From the NCBI GenBank assembly GCA_020026115.1, contig JAHHQY010000015.1:1-28960 (forward strand): DNA of 28,960 nucleotides. Reading direction: 5' to 3'. Under the pieces are notes generated by a model. That model saw only the letters and a program-made list of their open reading frames with translations, made no database searches and was not told the DNA's origin. The translations under genes and the position numbers were made by a program. Shown piece after piece: positions 7,811 through 16,237 of the stretch; the first letter of the stretch is position 1, and every line of letters starts with the position of its first letter. The DNA is from Actinobacillus sp. Its GTDB lineage: Bacteria; Pseudomonadota; Gammaproteobacteria; Enterobacterales; Pasteurellaceae.

Positions 7811-8548
7811 ATGAAAAAAATCTTACTTGCTTCTTCTTTATTCGCCGTCAGCACTTTTGCTCAAGCGGTTGATTTACATCTTTATGCCGGCGCTGGTTTA
7901 AAAGTGCCTGTTGATCAAATTATTCAACAATTTGAAAAAGAAACAGGCAACAAAGTGAGCGTAGAATATGGCGGTTCAGGCCAAATTTTAGCCCGTTATA
8001 AAACTGTTAATCAAGGCGATTTATTTTTACCTGGTTCAGAAGATTATGTAGAAAAATTGGAAAAATTAGGTAAAGTTTCCGCCCAAGCACCGGTTGTTTT
8101 ACATGTGCCTGTTATGGCTGTCCGTAAGGATAAAGGTGAAAATATAAATTCTTTCAAAGATTTAGCCGAAAGCAACTTACGTTTAGGTATTGGCGATAGC
8201 AAAGCTATGGCTTTAGGTAAAGGCGCTGAAAAAATGCTTGAACTTTCAGGCTATGGCAAAGAATTAAATGACAAAATTGTCACCAAAGCTGCCACCGTGA
8301 AACAACTTATGTTGTATTTAGTCAATGGTGATGTGGATGCTGCGGTTGTTGGTCGTGCGGGCGCTTGGAAAATGCGTAATAAAGTCAAAATGTTACCTAT
8401 TCCAAAAGGCACACCAGAAGAAAAAGTAACCATCGCTTTACTTTCTACAAGCCAGCATCCAAAAGAAGCTCAAGCTCTTTTTAATTTCATTAAATCTCAA
8501 CAAGGCGTGAAATATTTTACTGATGAAGGTTTCTTACCGCTTCCATAA
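7811..8548 (+). CDS. modA: Molybdate ABC transporter, periplasmic binding protein
   Basis: This is the substrate-binding component that captures molybdate (or tungstate) in the periplasm and delivers it to ModBC. The start is ATG 7811 with AGGA six bases upstream; the GTG at 7808 is less likely. The 245 residues begin with a signal peptide (MKKILLASSLFAVSTFAQA). The mature protein starts VDLHLYAGAGLK and has the family features GGSGQILARY, GDLFLPGSEDYV, a GIGDSKAMALGKGA segment and DAAVVGRAGAW. The ligand contacts would lie in the AGAG and GGSGQ loops. It is the first of four overlapping or closely spaced genes. Oxyanion specificity (molybdate versus tungstate) cannot be settled from sequence alone. 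Confidence 0.92.
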   Translation: MKKILLASSLFAVSTFAQAVDLHLYAGAGLKVPVDQIIQQFEKETGNKVSVEYGGSGQILARYKTVNQGDLFLPGSEDYVEKLEKLGKVSAQAPVVLHVPVMAVRKDKGENINSFKDLAESNLRLGIGDSKAMALGKGAEKMLELSGYGKELNDKIVTKAATVKQLMLYLVNGDVDAAVVGRAGAWKMRNKVKMLPIPKGTPEEKVTIALLSTSQHPKEAQALFNFIKSQQGVKYFTDEGFLPLP

Positions 8549-9320
8549 AAGTTTAAGCCTAAACCTTGCCCTTTTACCGCTAATATTATTATTAGCGGTT
8601 ATTTTAGGTGCTGTTTTTTCGCTCATTTTTCAGCTTAATCGTGAGTTTTTCATTTTAGCTTTGCAAGATAAAGAATTGCATTTTGCCTTAATGATGTCTT
8701 TATCAAGTTCTATCATCTCGCTTTTGCTTTCTTTATGTATCGCGATTCCCATCGCTTGGCTTATGAGTCAACGCCGTTTACTTGGGCAAAGTTTTATCGA
8801 TACCTTTTTTGATTTGCCGATGGTTTTACCGCCCTTAGTCACGGGCTTAAGTTTGCTGTTGTTGTTTAACCATGAAGGTTATCTTGCACAAGTTGCGCCT
8901 TTTATCAGCGAATGGATTTTTAGCCCCGTTGGCATTATTATCGCGCAAACTTATATTGCAACCTCTATTTTACTGCGTAATGCTCGTGGGGCTTTTTCTT
9001 CCCTTGATATCGGCTATCGCTTAAGTGCTTATAATTTAGGCTTAACACCGTTTAAAACCTTGTTAAAAGTTGAATTGCCTATGTGCTGGAAACCGCTTTT
9101 ATGCGGTGCAATTTTAGCTTGGTCACGGGCGATTGGGGAATTTGGCGCAACATTGATGTTAGCTGGCGCAACTCGCTTTAAAACAGAAACCTTACCTATG
9201 GCCGTTTACTTAAACATTGCCAGTGGGGATTTTGAAATTGCCATTGCTTCCTCATTATGGCTTTTATTTATTTCAGCTTGCTTACTGTTTGTTTTACGCT
9301 TTATAAATCGGGAAATTTAA
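8523..9320 (+). CDS. modB: Molybdate ABC transporter permease
   Basis: This is the inner-membrane permease of the molybdate importer. The 265 residues contain about five or six hydrophobic helices. The ABC-contacting EAA loop is visible as LGLTPFKTLLKVELP followed by AIGEFGATLML, a hallmark of ModB/CysU-type permeases. The only upstream ATG in frame (8523) overlaps the end of modA by 26 bases and has no clear ribosome site. Its translation is therefore probably coupled to modA. Its own stop overlaps the modC start (TAATG). Confidence 0.92.
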   Translation: MKVSYRFHKSLSLNLALLPLILLLAVILGAVFSLIFQLNREFFILALQDKELHFALMMSLSSSIISLLLSLCIAIPIAWLMSQRRLLGQSFIDTFFDLPMVLPPLVTGLSLLLLFNHEGYLAQVAPFISEWIFSPVGIIIAQTYIATSILLRNARGAFSSLDIGYRLSAYNLGLTPFKTLLKVELPMCWKPLLCGAILAWSRAIGEFGATLMLAGATRFKTETLPMAVYLNIASGDFEIAIASSLWLLFISACLLFVLRFINREI

Positions 9321-9925
9321 TGTTAGAAATTCAAAACTTAAAGGTTGGCGCCTTAAAAAATTTATCCTTAAGTGTGAAAGCAGGCGAATGTGTTGCCATT
9401 GTTGGCGAATCCGGTTGTGGCAAAACCACTCTTCTAAACGCTATCGCAGGCTATATTCATTACAATGGCGAGATTTTTTTAGCCGGCAAAAATTTACACG
9501 AAACCCCGCCGTGGGCGCGAAATTGCCGTTATTTAAACCAACATTTATTTTTATTTCCACATAAAACCGTGTTGGGCAATCTGCTTTTAGCGGGGCCTTG
9601 TGCTACTCAGACCGAAATTTTGGATTTACTCAATAAGTTAAAAATTGCTCATTTAAAAGATCGTTACCCCAAAATGCTGTCAGGCGGTGAAAAACAACGG
9701 GTTGCCTTAGCGCGCGCGTTAATTAATCCGCCTGATTTATTGTTACTCGATGAGCCTTTTTCCGCTCTCGACTGGGATACAAGACAGCATATTTGGTATG
9801 AATTAAAAGACCTTATCGCCGAAAAACAACTCACGAGCATTATTGTCAGCCATGAGCCAAAAGAAACGGCTTTTTTAGCTCATCGCACCTTGCAAATTGC
9901 GCAAGGTCAACTTTTTGCAACTTAA
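9320..9925 (+). CDS. modC: Molybdate ABC transporter ATP-binding protein (short form)
   Basis: This is the ATPase that drives the ModAB importer. The start is ATG 9320, overlapping the modB stop by one base with GGGA upstream; the longer frame to 9257 only reads modB in another phase. The 201 residues carry Walker A GESGCGKTT, a Q-loop (LNQHLFLFP), the signature LSGGEKQRVALARAL, Walker B LLLLDEPFSALD and the switch His in VSHE. E. coli ModC is about 352 residues and has a C-terminal molybdate-binding TOBE/Mop part. Here the protein stops right after the ATPase core, so it has no visible sensing domain. The gene symbol rests on operon context. Confidence 0.88.
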   Translation: MLEIQNLKVGALKNLSLSVKAGECVAIVGESGCGKTTLLNAIAGYIHYNGEIFLAGKNLHETPPWARNCRYLNQHLFLFPHKTVLGNLLLAGPCATQTEILDLLNKLKIAHLKDRYPKMLSGGEKQRVALARALINPPDLLLLDEPFSALDWDTRQHIWYELKDLIAEKQLTSIIVSHEPKETAFLAHRTLQIAQGQLFAT

Positions 9926-9934
9926 GGATTTCTT

Positions 9935-10786
9935 ATGATTTATTTTTCTGATGCCGAATTAGATAATTTACTTTTAGAAGATATTTACCGTGGCGACTTA
10001 ACCACGCGCGCATTAAATTTAGGTAATGTGCCGGCGCGTATGCAATTTAAACGCAAAAATGCTGGAATTTTAGCCGGTGTTACGCTTGCTGAGCGCCTGT
10101 TACGCAAGTTAGATTTACAGGCGGAAATTTTAAAACAAGATGGTGACTATGTCGAAGCCATGACCCCTTTTTTACAGGTTTATGGTTCTGCGGAAAAATT
10201 ACATCAAGGCTGGAAAGTTGTGCAATGCGTATTGGAATGGTCTTGTGGTGTTGCGCAATATACCGCTGATATGCTCAAGGCCGCTCGCGCCGAAAAAGCC
10301 GATGCGCAATTATTATGTACGCGTAAAAGCATTCCTGGTACGCGCAAATTAGCCACGGCGGCCCTTCTTGTAGCGGGTGGGCAAATTCATCGCCAAGGCT
10401 TAAGTGAAACCTTACTGGTTTTCACAAATCATCGCCGTTTATTAGAAGATAGCGAAAATTATACGGAAATCGTGCGCCGACTGCGCGCTCATGCGCCTGA
10501 AAATAAAATTACTCTTGAAGCCGATGATTTAGCGCAATTTAAGCAAGTTGCTTTAGCCAAACCCGATATTATTCAAGTGGATAAATTTTCTTTAGAAGAA
10601 GTTAAAGAAGCGCAAGATTTTTTAGCTGAGCAAAAGTTAACTTGTCAAATTTCTGTTGCGGGGGGCGTTAATAAAAATAATATTCACGCTTACGCTAAAC
10701 TTGGCATTCAAATGTTTATTTCTTCAGCGCCTTATTATGCGCCACCTGAAGATATTAAAGTGGTCATTGAAAAAGCTGGCGAATAA
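9935..10786 (+). CDS. modD: ModD, quinolinate phosphoribosyltransferase-like protein
   Basis: This 283-residue protein is homologous to NadC (quinolinate phosphoribosyltransferase). It matches the ModD branch found at the end of mod operons, recognised by GDLTTRAL, WKVVQCVLEWSCGVA and TRKSIPGTRKLA. Also visible are HRQGLSETLLVFTNH, LEADD, IIQVDKF, and the phosphate-binding SVAGGVNKNNI near the C-terminus. It begins nine bases after modC with AAGGA in front, so it is co-transcribed. The NadC-type catalytic lysine and arginine positions look retained, so a phosphoribosyltransferase activity is plausible. The role of ModD in molybdenum metabolism is not established, and a second NadC function cannot be excluded. 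Confidence 0.82.
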   Translation: MIYFSDAELDNLLLEDIYRGDLTTRALNLGNVPARMQFKRKNAGILAGVTLAERLLRKLDLQAEILKQDGDYVEAMTPFLQVYGSAEKLHQGWKVVQCVLEWSCGVAQYTADMLKAARAEKADAQLLCTRKSIPGTRKLATAALLVAGGQIHRQGLSETLLVFTNHRRLLEDSENYTEIVRRLRAHAPENKITLEADDLAQFKQVALAKPDIIQVDKFSLEEVKEAQDFLAEQKLTCQISVAGGVNKNNIHAYAKLGIQMFISSAPYYAPPEDIKVVIEKAGE

Positions 10787-10791
10787 ACTTT

Positions 10792-10832
10792 TTTCGGCGC
10801 GAGTATCTTTTTAAAAACCTTCTCGCGCCGAA
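10792..10832. terminator. Bidirectional terminator between modD and yccS
   Basis: TTCGGCGCGAG (10793-10803) pairs with CTCGCGCCGAA (10822-10832) around an 18-base loop. T-rich tracts flank it on both sides, which suits the convergent genes. The arms are in the opposite order from those after purA, mpl and fdhD. Confidence 0.75.
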
Positions 10833-10840
10833 TTTTAATT

Positions 10841-13006
10841 TTAACTTTCGTTTTCTTCTAATTGTTTTTCACGCTGTATTGCTTCATATAATTCTGGTAA
10901 AAGTTGGCTAATTAAATTTAATTGTTGTAAAGGTACATTAAAGTAATTTTCCACTTCATTTTTATTTTGCTTATCCTGCAAATTAAAGGTTTCTAATTTT
11001 GTTTTAATTAAATGAATATTTTCCTCAAACTCAGTTTGCGTTAAATGATCAATCTGCGCTAAAACATAAATAATTTTACGCGCTAACGGATAAAAACCCG
11101 AAGTAAAAGTAACACTTTGTTTTACTTTCTGCATGGTTTCTCGATAAGCGCCTAAAGCGGAAATATAACTCAACAAGGTATAATTTAATTGCAATAATTC
11201 AAAGGCTTGCGGTAAACGTTCAGCATATTTTTTATGGTCATTATTCATAATATTAATAATATCGCTTAAATTACTTGCATTATCTTGCGCTTGACGTCGT
11301 GCAATACGATATTTTAAAGGGTCGCAATGTCCAACTTGTAACTGCGTAATAATAAATAATAAATATTTCGCATCCGCTTTAATGGATTGCAAACTCACTT
11401 GATTTAATTTCCAATATTTCCAATCTGGCCATAAATAAGCACTTGCTACAAAAGCAATCACCGTTCCTAAAAGCGTATCTGCCATACGGGAAAACATCGC
11501 ATTGGCAATATCAAAACCCATAACATAAAAGCTGACTAAAACTTGCACTGTAATAAAAAAGGTTGCGTAACTATAATTATTATTACGGAAGAAAAAGAAT
11601 AAACTACTGGTAATAACAATAATCCCTAAATCCAAGACTAAAGTCGGTTGCATATAAGGTAATAAAGAAGCGACAAACACCCCTAATAAACTGCCTAAAA
11701 TACGCTGTTTTAAACGAACTTTGGTTGCATAATAATTTGGCTGACAAACTAAAATAGCGGTTAATAAAATCCAATATCCTAAATGTAGTTGTAAACTTTC
11801 CACAATAATACAACTCACAAAAACCACTAAAGATAAACGAATGGCGTGGCGAAATAACGGAGATTTAAAAGTGAAATTATTACGCACCGCTAACCACATA
11901 TTCTTAAATCCCATAATTTGAACGGGATGCAAATCATATTTTTCTGCTTGATATTGCACATTATCAATATGACGTAATTGCCAATCTACGGCTTGTAAAC
12001 TTTCAATTAAAGTTTTAATTAAAACCAAATCTTCATAATTTAAACGCTGATTTTGTTGATAATACGCTAAAGACTGCACTAATCCCTGCAAACAACGATC
12101 AATGCGCATATCATAAGTATAAGTGGTATTAAGCTGTAAACTTTCCGCTAAGTCTGCGCAGGCTTTGCCTTGCAAAATTAACAAACGTTGGATACGAAAA
12201 ATTAAATCTGTGTGTTTAAGTTTTTCTGCTAATTGCTGATAGTCGAAATAATCTGCGCTGACTTTTTCAAAAATATCTTGCGCCGAAAAATAGACTTTCA
12301 TCATTCGCATAATTTCCACTCGTCGTTGTTGGCCACGAATACGATAAAAAAGCGTCGTTTGACAAGCATTAAAGGCTTGAATTACCTTCGCATTTTTTAC
12401 TGCTAGCGGTAATTGATGAGCCTGATCTTGATTATCATCTGGATCAAAAATTTGCGCTTTCTCAGCAAAATAATCCGCTAGTGCGGAAAAGACATCGCCC
12501 ACATTTTCTTGCACGGCACGATTAGGGAAAAGAAAGAAGACAAAAAGGGAACTTAAACTATATAAAATAGCGCCCAGTAAAATTAAAAGTGGGTTTAAAA
12601 TCCAAGGCGTATTAGGGGTGTAAGTTAAAACCGTATAAAGCGCCACCAACAAAGCGCCAAAGGCAACGGTGCTATAACGCTTGCCAATTGCGCCAAACAT
12701 CGTAACCACAAATGCCATCAAGGTTAAAAGCAAGGTAAAGGCCACGCTTTGCCCAATAGCTAATTGCACGCTTATTGTGGAAAATGAAAACACCACCAAC
12801 ATAACCGCAATATTTTTTAAGCGTCCAACTAAGCGATTATCAAAATCAACTAATGCCGCGGCTATCATACCTAAAATTAAAGGCATAGCTTCCGGTGAAA
12901 CACCTAAAATCCAAACTGCTAGTGCGGCAAGATTTACCGCAATAAATATGGGTAAGGTTGAAATCACTTTCGCGTTAAACCAAGAACATAATTTTTTTTG
13001 CATCAT
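10841..13006 (-). CDS. yccS: FUSC-family inner-membrane protein, YccS-like
   Basis: This is a large membrane protein of the YccS/YhfK branch of the FUSC (fusaric acid resistance-like) superfamily; the transported substrate, if any, is unknown. The start chosen is ATG 13004-13006 with AGGGG seven bases upstream. The frame to 13030 would need a TTG and has no better site. The 721 residues have the family layout: about six hydrophobic helices in the first 170 residues, a soluble region of about 200, a second block of helices (about residues 390-530, including GYWILLTAILVCQPNYYATK and QRILGSLLGV), and a cytosolic C-terminal part. The GYWILLTAILV and QRxxGTxxG-like segments are the most conserved of the family. 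It is convergent with modD and shares its terminator; no functional link to molybdate is implied. Confidence 0.85.
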   Translation of the reverse strand: MMQKKLCSWFNAKVISTLPIFIAVNLAALAVWILGVSPEAMPLILGMIAAALVDFDNRLVGRLKNIAVMLVVFSFSTISVQLAIGQSVAFTLLLTLMAFVVTMFGAIGKRYSTVAFGALLVALYTVLTYTPNTPWILNPLLILLGAILYSLSSLFVFFLFPNRAVQENVGDVFSALADYFAEKAQIFDPDDNQDQAHQLPLAVKNAKVIQAFNACQTTLFYRIRGQQRRVEIMRMMKVYFSAQDIFEKVSADYFDYQQLAEKLKHTDLIFRIQRLLILQGKACADLAESLQLNTTYTYDMRIDRCLQGLVQSLAYYQQNQRLNYEDLVLIKTLIESLQAVDWQLRHIDNVQYQAEKYDLHPVQIMGFKNMWLAVRNNFTFKSPLFRHAIRLSLVVFVSCIIVESLQLHLGYWILLTAILVCQPNYYATKVRLKQRILGSLLGVFVASLLPYMQPTLVLDLGIIVITSSLFFFFRNNNYSYATFFITVQVLVSFYVMGFDIANAMFSRMADTLLGTVIAFVASAYLWPDWKYWKLNQVSLQSIKADAKYLLFIITQLQVGHCDPLKYRIARRQAQDNASNLSDIINIMNNDHKKYAERLPQAFELLQLNYTLLSYISALGAYRETMQKVKQSVTFTSGFYPLARKIIYVLAQIDHLTQTEFEENIHLIKTKLETFNLQDKQNKNEVENYFNVPLQQLNLISQLLPELYEAIQREKQLEENES

Positions 13007-13146
13007 GCTAATTCCCCTACTTTTCCCCAAAAAATAAGCCTTATTTTAATCTTATTTTTTGTATAACTCTTTTATTTTTTTAACTGTTTTAAGGTATTTT
13101 AAGGCCTAACTCTTTCCGTTCGTCTTTTTTCTCAACAAAAGCTTGT

Positions 13147-13169
13147 TATAATGCCCTTTTATTTGGAGG
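13147..13169 (+). promoter_or_regulatory. -10 box and ribosome site of the PCuAC gene
   Basis: A perfect TATAAT (13147-13152) follows TTG one base earlier, giving an extended -10-like context. GGAGG (13165-13169) sits four bases before the ATG at 13174. The -35 region is T-rich and poor. The 5' untranslated part would be only about 15 bases. Confidence 0.5.
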
Positions 13170-13173
13170 TTAT

Positions 13174-13602
13174 ATGAATCGTTTAACTCAATTTTTCATC
13201 TTTATGTTAGCACTATTACCTAGTGCATTATGGGCGCAAATTTCTGTGCAAAACCCAACTATCGTTGCAACATCAAAGCCTAATCAACCAAGTGCTATTC
13301 ACTTAATGCTACAAAATAATGGCAATGAGGCGGTAAATTTAGTCATGCTACAAACCCCTAAAGATGCTCGCTTAGAATTACACGGCACAATTAACGGTAA
13401 AATGGCTCAAATTGATGCGATTAACGTTCCAGCTCATGGCCAAACCGCATTACGTTACGGCGGATTGCATATTATGGTTTTTGATTTAAAAACCCCACTT
13501 AGCGTAGGTTCAACCTTCCCAGTTTCTTTATTCTTTGATAATGGCGATGTGTTAAACATTGAAGCCGTGACCATTGATGCAAAAGATGTCAAACGTCATT
13601 AA
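13174..13602 (+). CDS. PCuAC-type periplasmic copper chaperone
   Basis: This is a small exported protein of the PCuAC (DUF461) family, whose members bind Cu(I) in the periplasm and hand it to cytochrome oxidase or related sites. The 142 residues start with a signal peptide (LLPSALWAQ, probable cleavage after WAQ or WA). The mature part has the family beta-sandwich pattern and the copper motif residues H70, M77, H99 and M101. M77-x21-H99-x-M101 fits the canonical spacing, but H70 is six residues before M77 instead of ten. That is either a shortened loop or an altered site. It stands alone between yccS and fbp with its own promoter and terminator. No oxidase or copper genes are nearby. Confidence 0.82.
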   Translation: MNRLTQFFIFMLALLPSALWAQISVQNPTIVATSKPNQPSAIHLMLQNNGNEAVNLVMLQTPKDARLELHGTINGKMAQIDAINVPAHGQTALRYGGLHIMVFDLKTPLSVGSTFPVSLFFDNGDVLNIEAVTIDAKDVKRH

Positions 13603-13612
13603 TTGATGCAAT

Positions 13613-13652
13613 AAAAAGCCCCAAATGCTTAATTCAAGATTTGGGGCTTTTT
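13613..13652. terminator. Bidirectional terminator between the PCuAC gene and fbp
   Basis: AAAAAGCCCCAAAT (13613-13626) and ATTTGGGGCTTTTT (13639-13652) form a 14-bp stem with a 12-base loop, with A and T runs built in. It serves both convergent genes. Confidence 0.92.
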
Positions 13653-13675
13653 CTTTTACTTAACGCTTAAAAACA

Positions 13676-14677
13676 TTACATGCTATCACGCATAAATTCT
13701 TCGGCTTTTTCTACCATGCTATTTGAGCCAATAAATAATGGCACACGTTCATGTAGTTCTGTTGGCTGAATATCTAAAATTCGCGTAAAGCCATCGGTCG
13801 CTTTACCGCCTGCTTGTTCTGCTAAGAAGGCCATTGGATTTCCTTCGTACAATAAACGTAATTTACCATTTGGATAATTCGTTGCGCTTGGATAAATATA
13901 AATACCACCTTTTAACATATTGCGGTGGAAATCTGATACCAAGGAACCAATGTAACGAGATTTATAAGGACGTTTTGTATCTTTATCCACTTCTTGACAA
14001 TATTTAATGTATTTTTTCACCCCTTGTGGGAATTTTAAATACTGGCCTTCATTAATGGAATAAATTGTTCCATCTTCTGGAATACGAATATTTTCATGAG
14101 AAAGACAGAAAGTACCGATAGATGGGTCATAGGTAAAGCCATTTACCCCATTACCTGTGGTGTAAACAAGCATCGTTGATGAACCATAAACAATGTAGCC
14201 TGCGGCAACTTGGCGATTACCTGGTTGCATAAAATCTTCCATAGTCACAGGTGTGCCAATTGGGGTAACGCGACGATAAATTGAAAAAATCGTTCCTACG
14301 GCAACGTTCACATCAATGTTTGAAGAACCATCTAAAGGATCGGTTAAAATAACATATTTTGCATTACGACCGCGTTCTGTATCAAAAGCCACGAAACTTT
14401 CTTCTTCTTCTGAAGCAAAACCGGCAACTTCTTCGCGTGAAATCAAAGCATCTTTCATTGTATTGTGAGCAAATAAATCTAATTTTTGTTGCTCTTCGCC
14501 TTGCACATTTTCCACGCCCGATGCACCTAGAATATTATTCGTTAAACCTGCACGGTTAATATCGCGATGAATGACTTTTGCCACCAAGCGAAGTGAAGCA
14601 AGAATACCGGAAAGTTCCCCTTTCGCATTTGGATATTCTGCTTGTTTTTCAATAATAAACTGACCTAGTGTTTTCAT
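13676..14677 (-). CDS. fbp: Fructose-1,6-bisphosphatase class 1
   Basis: Fbp hydrolyses fructose 1,6-bisphosphate to fructose 6-phosphate, the committed cytosolic step of gluconeogenesis. The 333 residues match the class I enzyme (332 in E. coli). The metal and phosphate site DPLDGSSNIDVN lies at about 113-124, preceded by the acidic GFASEEEE segment (about 86-93). YIGSLVSDFHRN and KLRLLYEGNPMAFLAEQAGGKA are also present. AAAGGAGAAATGA precedes the ATG. It is the only gene of its unit. A near-perfect -10 (14724-14729) and a CRP-like box (14769-14784) lie upstream, which suits induction under poor carbon supply. Confidence 0.98.
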   Translation of the reverse strand: MKTLGQFIIEKQAEYPNAKGELSGILASLRLVAKVIHRDINRAGLTNNILGASGVENVQGEEQQKLDLFAHNTMKDALISREEVAGFASEEEESFVAFDTERGRNAKYVILTDPLDGSSNIDVNVAVGTIFSIYRRVTPIGTPVTMEDFMQPGNRQVAAGYIVYGSSTMLVYTTGNGVNGFTYDPSIGTFCLSHENIRIPEDGTIYSINEGQYLKFPQGVKKYIKYCQEVDKDTKRPYKSRYIGSLVSDFHRNMLKGGIYIYPSATNYPNGKLRLLYEGNPMAFLAEQAGGKATDGFTRILDIQPTELHERVPLFIGSNSMVEKAEEFMRDSM

Positions 14678-14723
14678 TCATTTCTCCTTTAGAATTAAAT
14701 TTACAGTCATTTTTAGTTGTTTT

Positions 14724-14752
14724 ATTATAACCGTTTGCGGGCATTTCGCTAA
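14724..14752 (-). promoter_or_regulatory. Candidate fbp promoter
   Basis: On the minus strand TATAAT (14724-14729) is preceded by a 17-bp spacer and a weak -35 TTAGCG (14747-14752). The weak -35 and a CRP-like box ending 39 bases upstream of the -10 fit an activator-dependent class I promoter. Confidence 0.55.
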
Positions 14753-14768
14753 CATTGATTAACTACAA

Positions 14769-14784
14769 TGTGATCTTTCGCACA
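14769..14784 (-). promoter_or_regulatory. Putative CRP-binding site between fbp and mpl
   Basis: TGTGA-TCTTTC-GCACA matches the CRP consensus TGTGA-N6-TCACA at nine of ten positions and is flanked by AT-rich bases. Its centre is about 60 bp upstream of the predicted fbp transcription start, a standard class I position. It could also touch mpl, whose start codon is about 33 bp away on the other side; there it would more probably repress. Confidence 0.6.
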
Positions 14785-14816
14785 CTTTTTTTCCATTTTT
14801 ACAAAAGGCAATAATA

Positions 14817-16178
14817 ATGAAACCAAAACATCTTCATATTTTAGGCATTTGCGGTACTTTTATGGGCGGTTTAGCTATTCTCGCGAAAGAAATGGGCTTT
14901 CATGTAACCGGTGCTGATACGGGCGTTTATCCGCCGATGAGTACGTTTTTAGCCGAAAAAGGCATTGATATTATTCCACATTTTGACCCATCACAACTTT
15001 CACCATGCCCCGATTTAATTATCATCGGCAATGCAATGACTCGCGGAAATCCTTGCGTTGAATATATCCTTGAGCATAATTTACCTTTCACCTCTGGACC
15101 ACAATGGCTACATGATAATTTATTAGCCCAACGTAAAGTGTTAGCGGTTGCAGGTACGCACGGGAAAACAACGACAACAGGTATGTTAAGTTGGATTTTA
15201 GACCAAAATCAAATAGATACGGGATTTTTAATTGGTGGAATTGCAGGAAACTTCGGCGTTTCCTCTCGTTTAGGCACAAGTGAGTATTTTGTGATTGAGG
15301 CCGATGAATACGATACGGCTTTTTTTGATAAACGCTCTAAGTTTGTACATTATAATCCCCATGTGGCTATTATTAACAACCTTGATTTTGACCATGCGGA
15401 TATTTTTGAAAATCTTACGGCAATTCAAAAGCAATTCCATCATATGGTTCGTTTAATTGCTAAAAATGGCCTCATTTTATCCCATAAAAATGAGACTTCT
15501 GTCCAAGATGTGTTAGCGATGGGAACTTGGTCAAAAACGGAATTTTTAGGTGAAAATCAAGATTGGTTTGCTCAAGCGCTTAGCCCTGATTATTCTTGTT
15601 TTGATGTGTTTTATCGTGGCGAAAAAATGGGACGCGTAAATTGGCAAATTATCGGCCAGCATAATATGCAAAATGCCTTAATGGCTATTGCCGCCGCTCA
15701 TTATATTCATATTCCCGTAGAAAAAGCCTGCCAAGCCTTAAATTCTTTCGTCAATGCGAAACGCCGTTTAGAAGTAAAAGGTTGCGTGCATAATATCACT
15801 CTTTATGACGATTTTGCTCACCATCCTACGGCTATCAGCGCAACTATTTCTGCACTTCGTGGCAAAATTGGCGCAGATAAGCGCATTTTGGCGGTTTTAG
15901 AACCACGTTCTAACACAATGAAGATGGGCGTGCATAAAAATGAATTGGCGGGTTCTTTACAAAATGCGGATGCGGTTTTTCTTTTCCAACCTGCAACCAT
16001 TCCTTGGAAGGTAGAAAGCATTGCAGAAAATTGCGCACAATATTGTAAAACTTCTGCGAATTTAGATGAATTAGCCGATTTTATCGCCCAATATGCTCAA
16101 CCCCATGACCATATTTTGGTGATGTCTAACGGAAGTTTTGGTGGCATTCACCAAAAAATTCTCGAACGCTTATCTTAA
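14817..16178 (+). CDS. mpl: UDP-N-acetylmuramate:L-Ala-gamma-D-Glu-meso-DAP ligase
   Basis: Mpl is the murein recycling ligase. It attaches the recovered tripeptide L-Ala-gamma-D-Glu-meso-diaminopimelate to UDP-MurNAc in the cytosol, feeding peptidoglycan synthesis. The 453 residues agree with the family (about 457). The N-terminal Rossmann part starts HILGICGTFMGGLA. The ATP site GTHGKTTT is at about 113-120. EADEYDTAFFDKRSKFVHY, NNLDFDHADIF, GQHNMQNALMA, DDFAHHPTAI and LEPRSNTMKMG are characteristic of Mpl rather than MurC. AAGG lies nine bases before the ATG. It is divergent from fbp and alone in its unit. Confidence 0.97.
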   Translation: MKPKHLHILGICGTFMGGLAILAKEMGFHVTGADTGVYPPMSTFLAEKGIDIIPHFDPSQLSPCPDLIIIGNAMTRGNPCVEYILEHNLPFTSGPQWLHDNLLAQRKVLAVAGTHGKTTTTGMLSWILDQNQIDTGFLIGGIAGNFGVSSRLGTSEYFVIEADEYDTAFFDKRSKFVHYNPHVAIINNLDFDHADIFENLTAIQKQFHHMVRLIAKNGLILSHKNETSVQDVLAMGTWSKTEFLGENQDWFAQALSPDYSCFDVFYRGEKMGRVNWQIIGQHNMQNALMAIAAAHYIHIPVEKACQALNSFVNAKRRLEVKGCVHNITLYDDFAHHPTAISATISALRGKIGADKRILAVLEPRSNTMKMGVHKNELAGSLQNADAVFLFQPATIPWKVESIAENCAQYCKTSANLDELADFIAQYAQPHDHILVMSNGSFGGIHQKILERLS

Positions 16179-16194
16179 ACTCAAGCTAAAGTTT

Positions 16195-16233
16195 CACTCG
16201 CGCCGAAATTTTTACTTTTTTTCGGCGCGAGTG
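16195..16233. terminator. Bidirectional terminator between mpl and fdhE
   Basis: CACTCGCGCCGAAA (16195-16208) pairs with TTTCGGCGCGAGTG (16220-16233) across an 11-base loop, with T runs on both strands. It contains two exact copies of the dispersed 13-mer and serves convergent genes. Confidence 0.85.
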
Positions 16234-16237
16234 ACTT

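Noticed and set aside
9257..9319. Extended start for modC
   Set aside because: This part only reads modB in another phase. The ATG at 9320 has a ribosome site and gives a normal ATPase N-terminus.
12681..13037. 118-codon plus-strand frame opposite yccS
   Set aside because: It is antisense to the conserved membrane region of yccS and has no ribosome site.
13676..16178. fbp and mpl as one operon
   Set aside because: They are on opposite strands and diverge; only the control region is shared.
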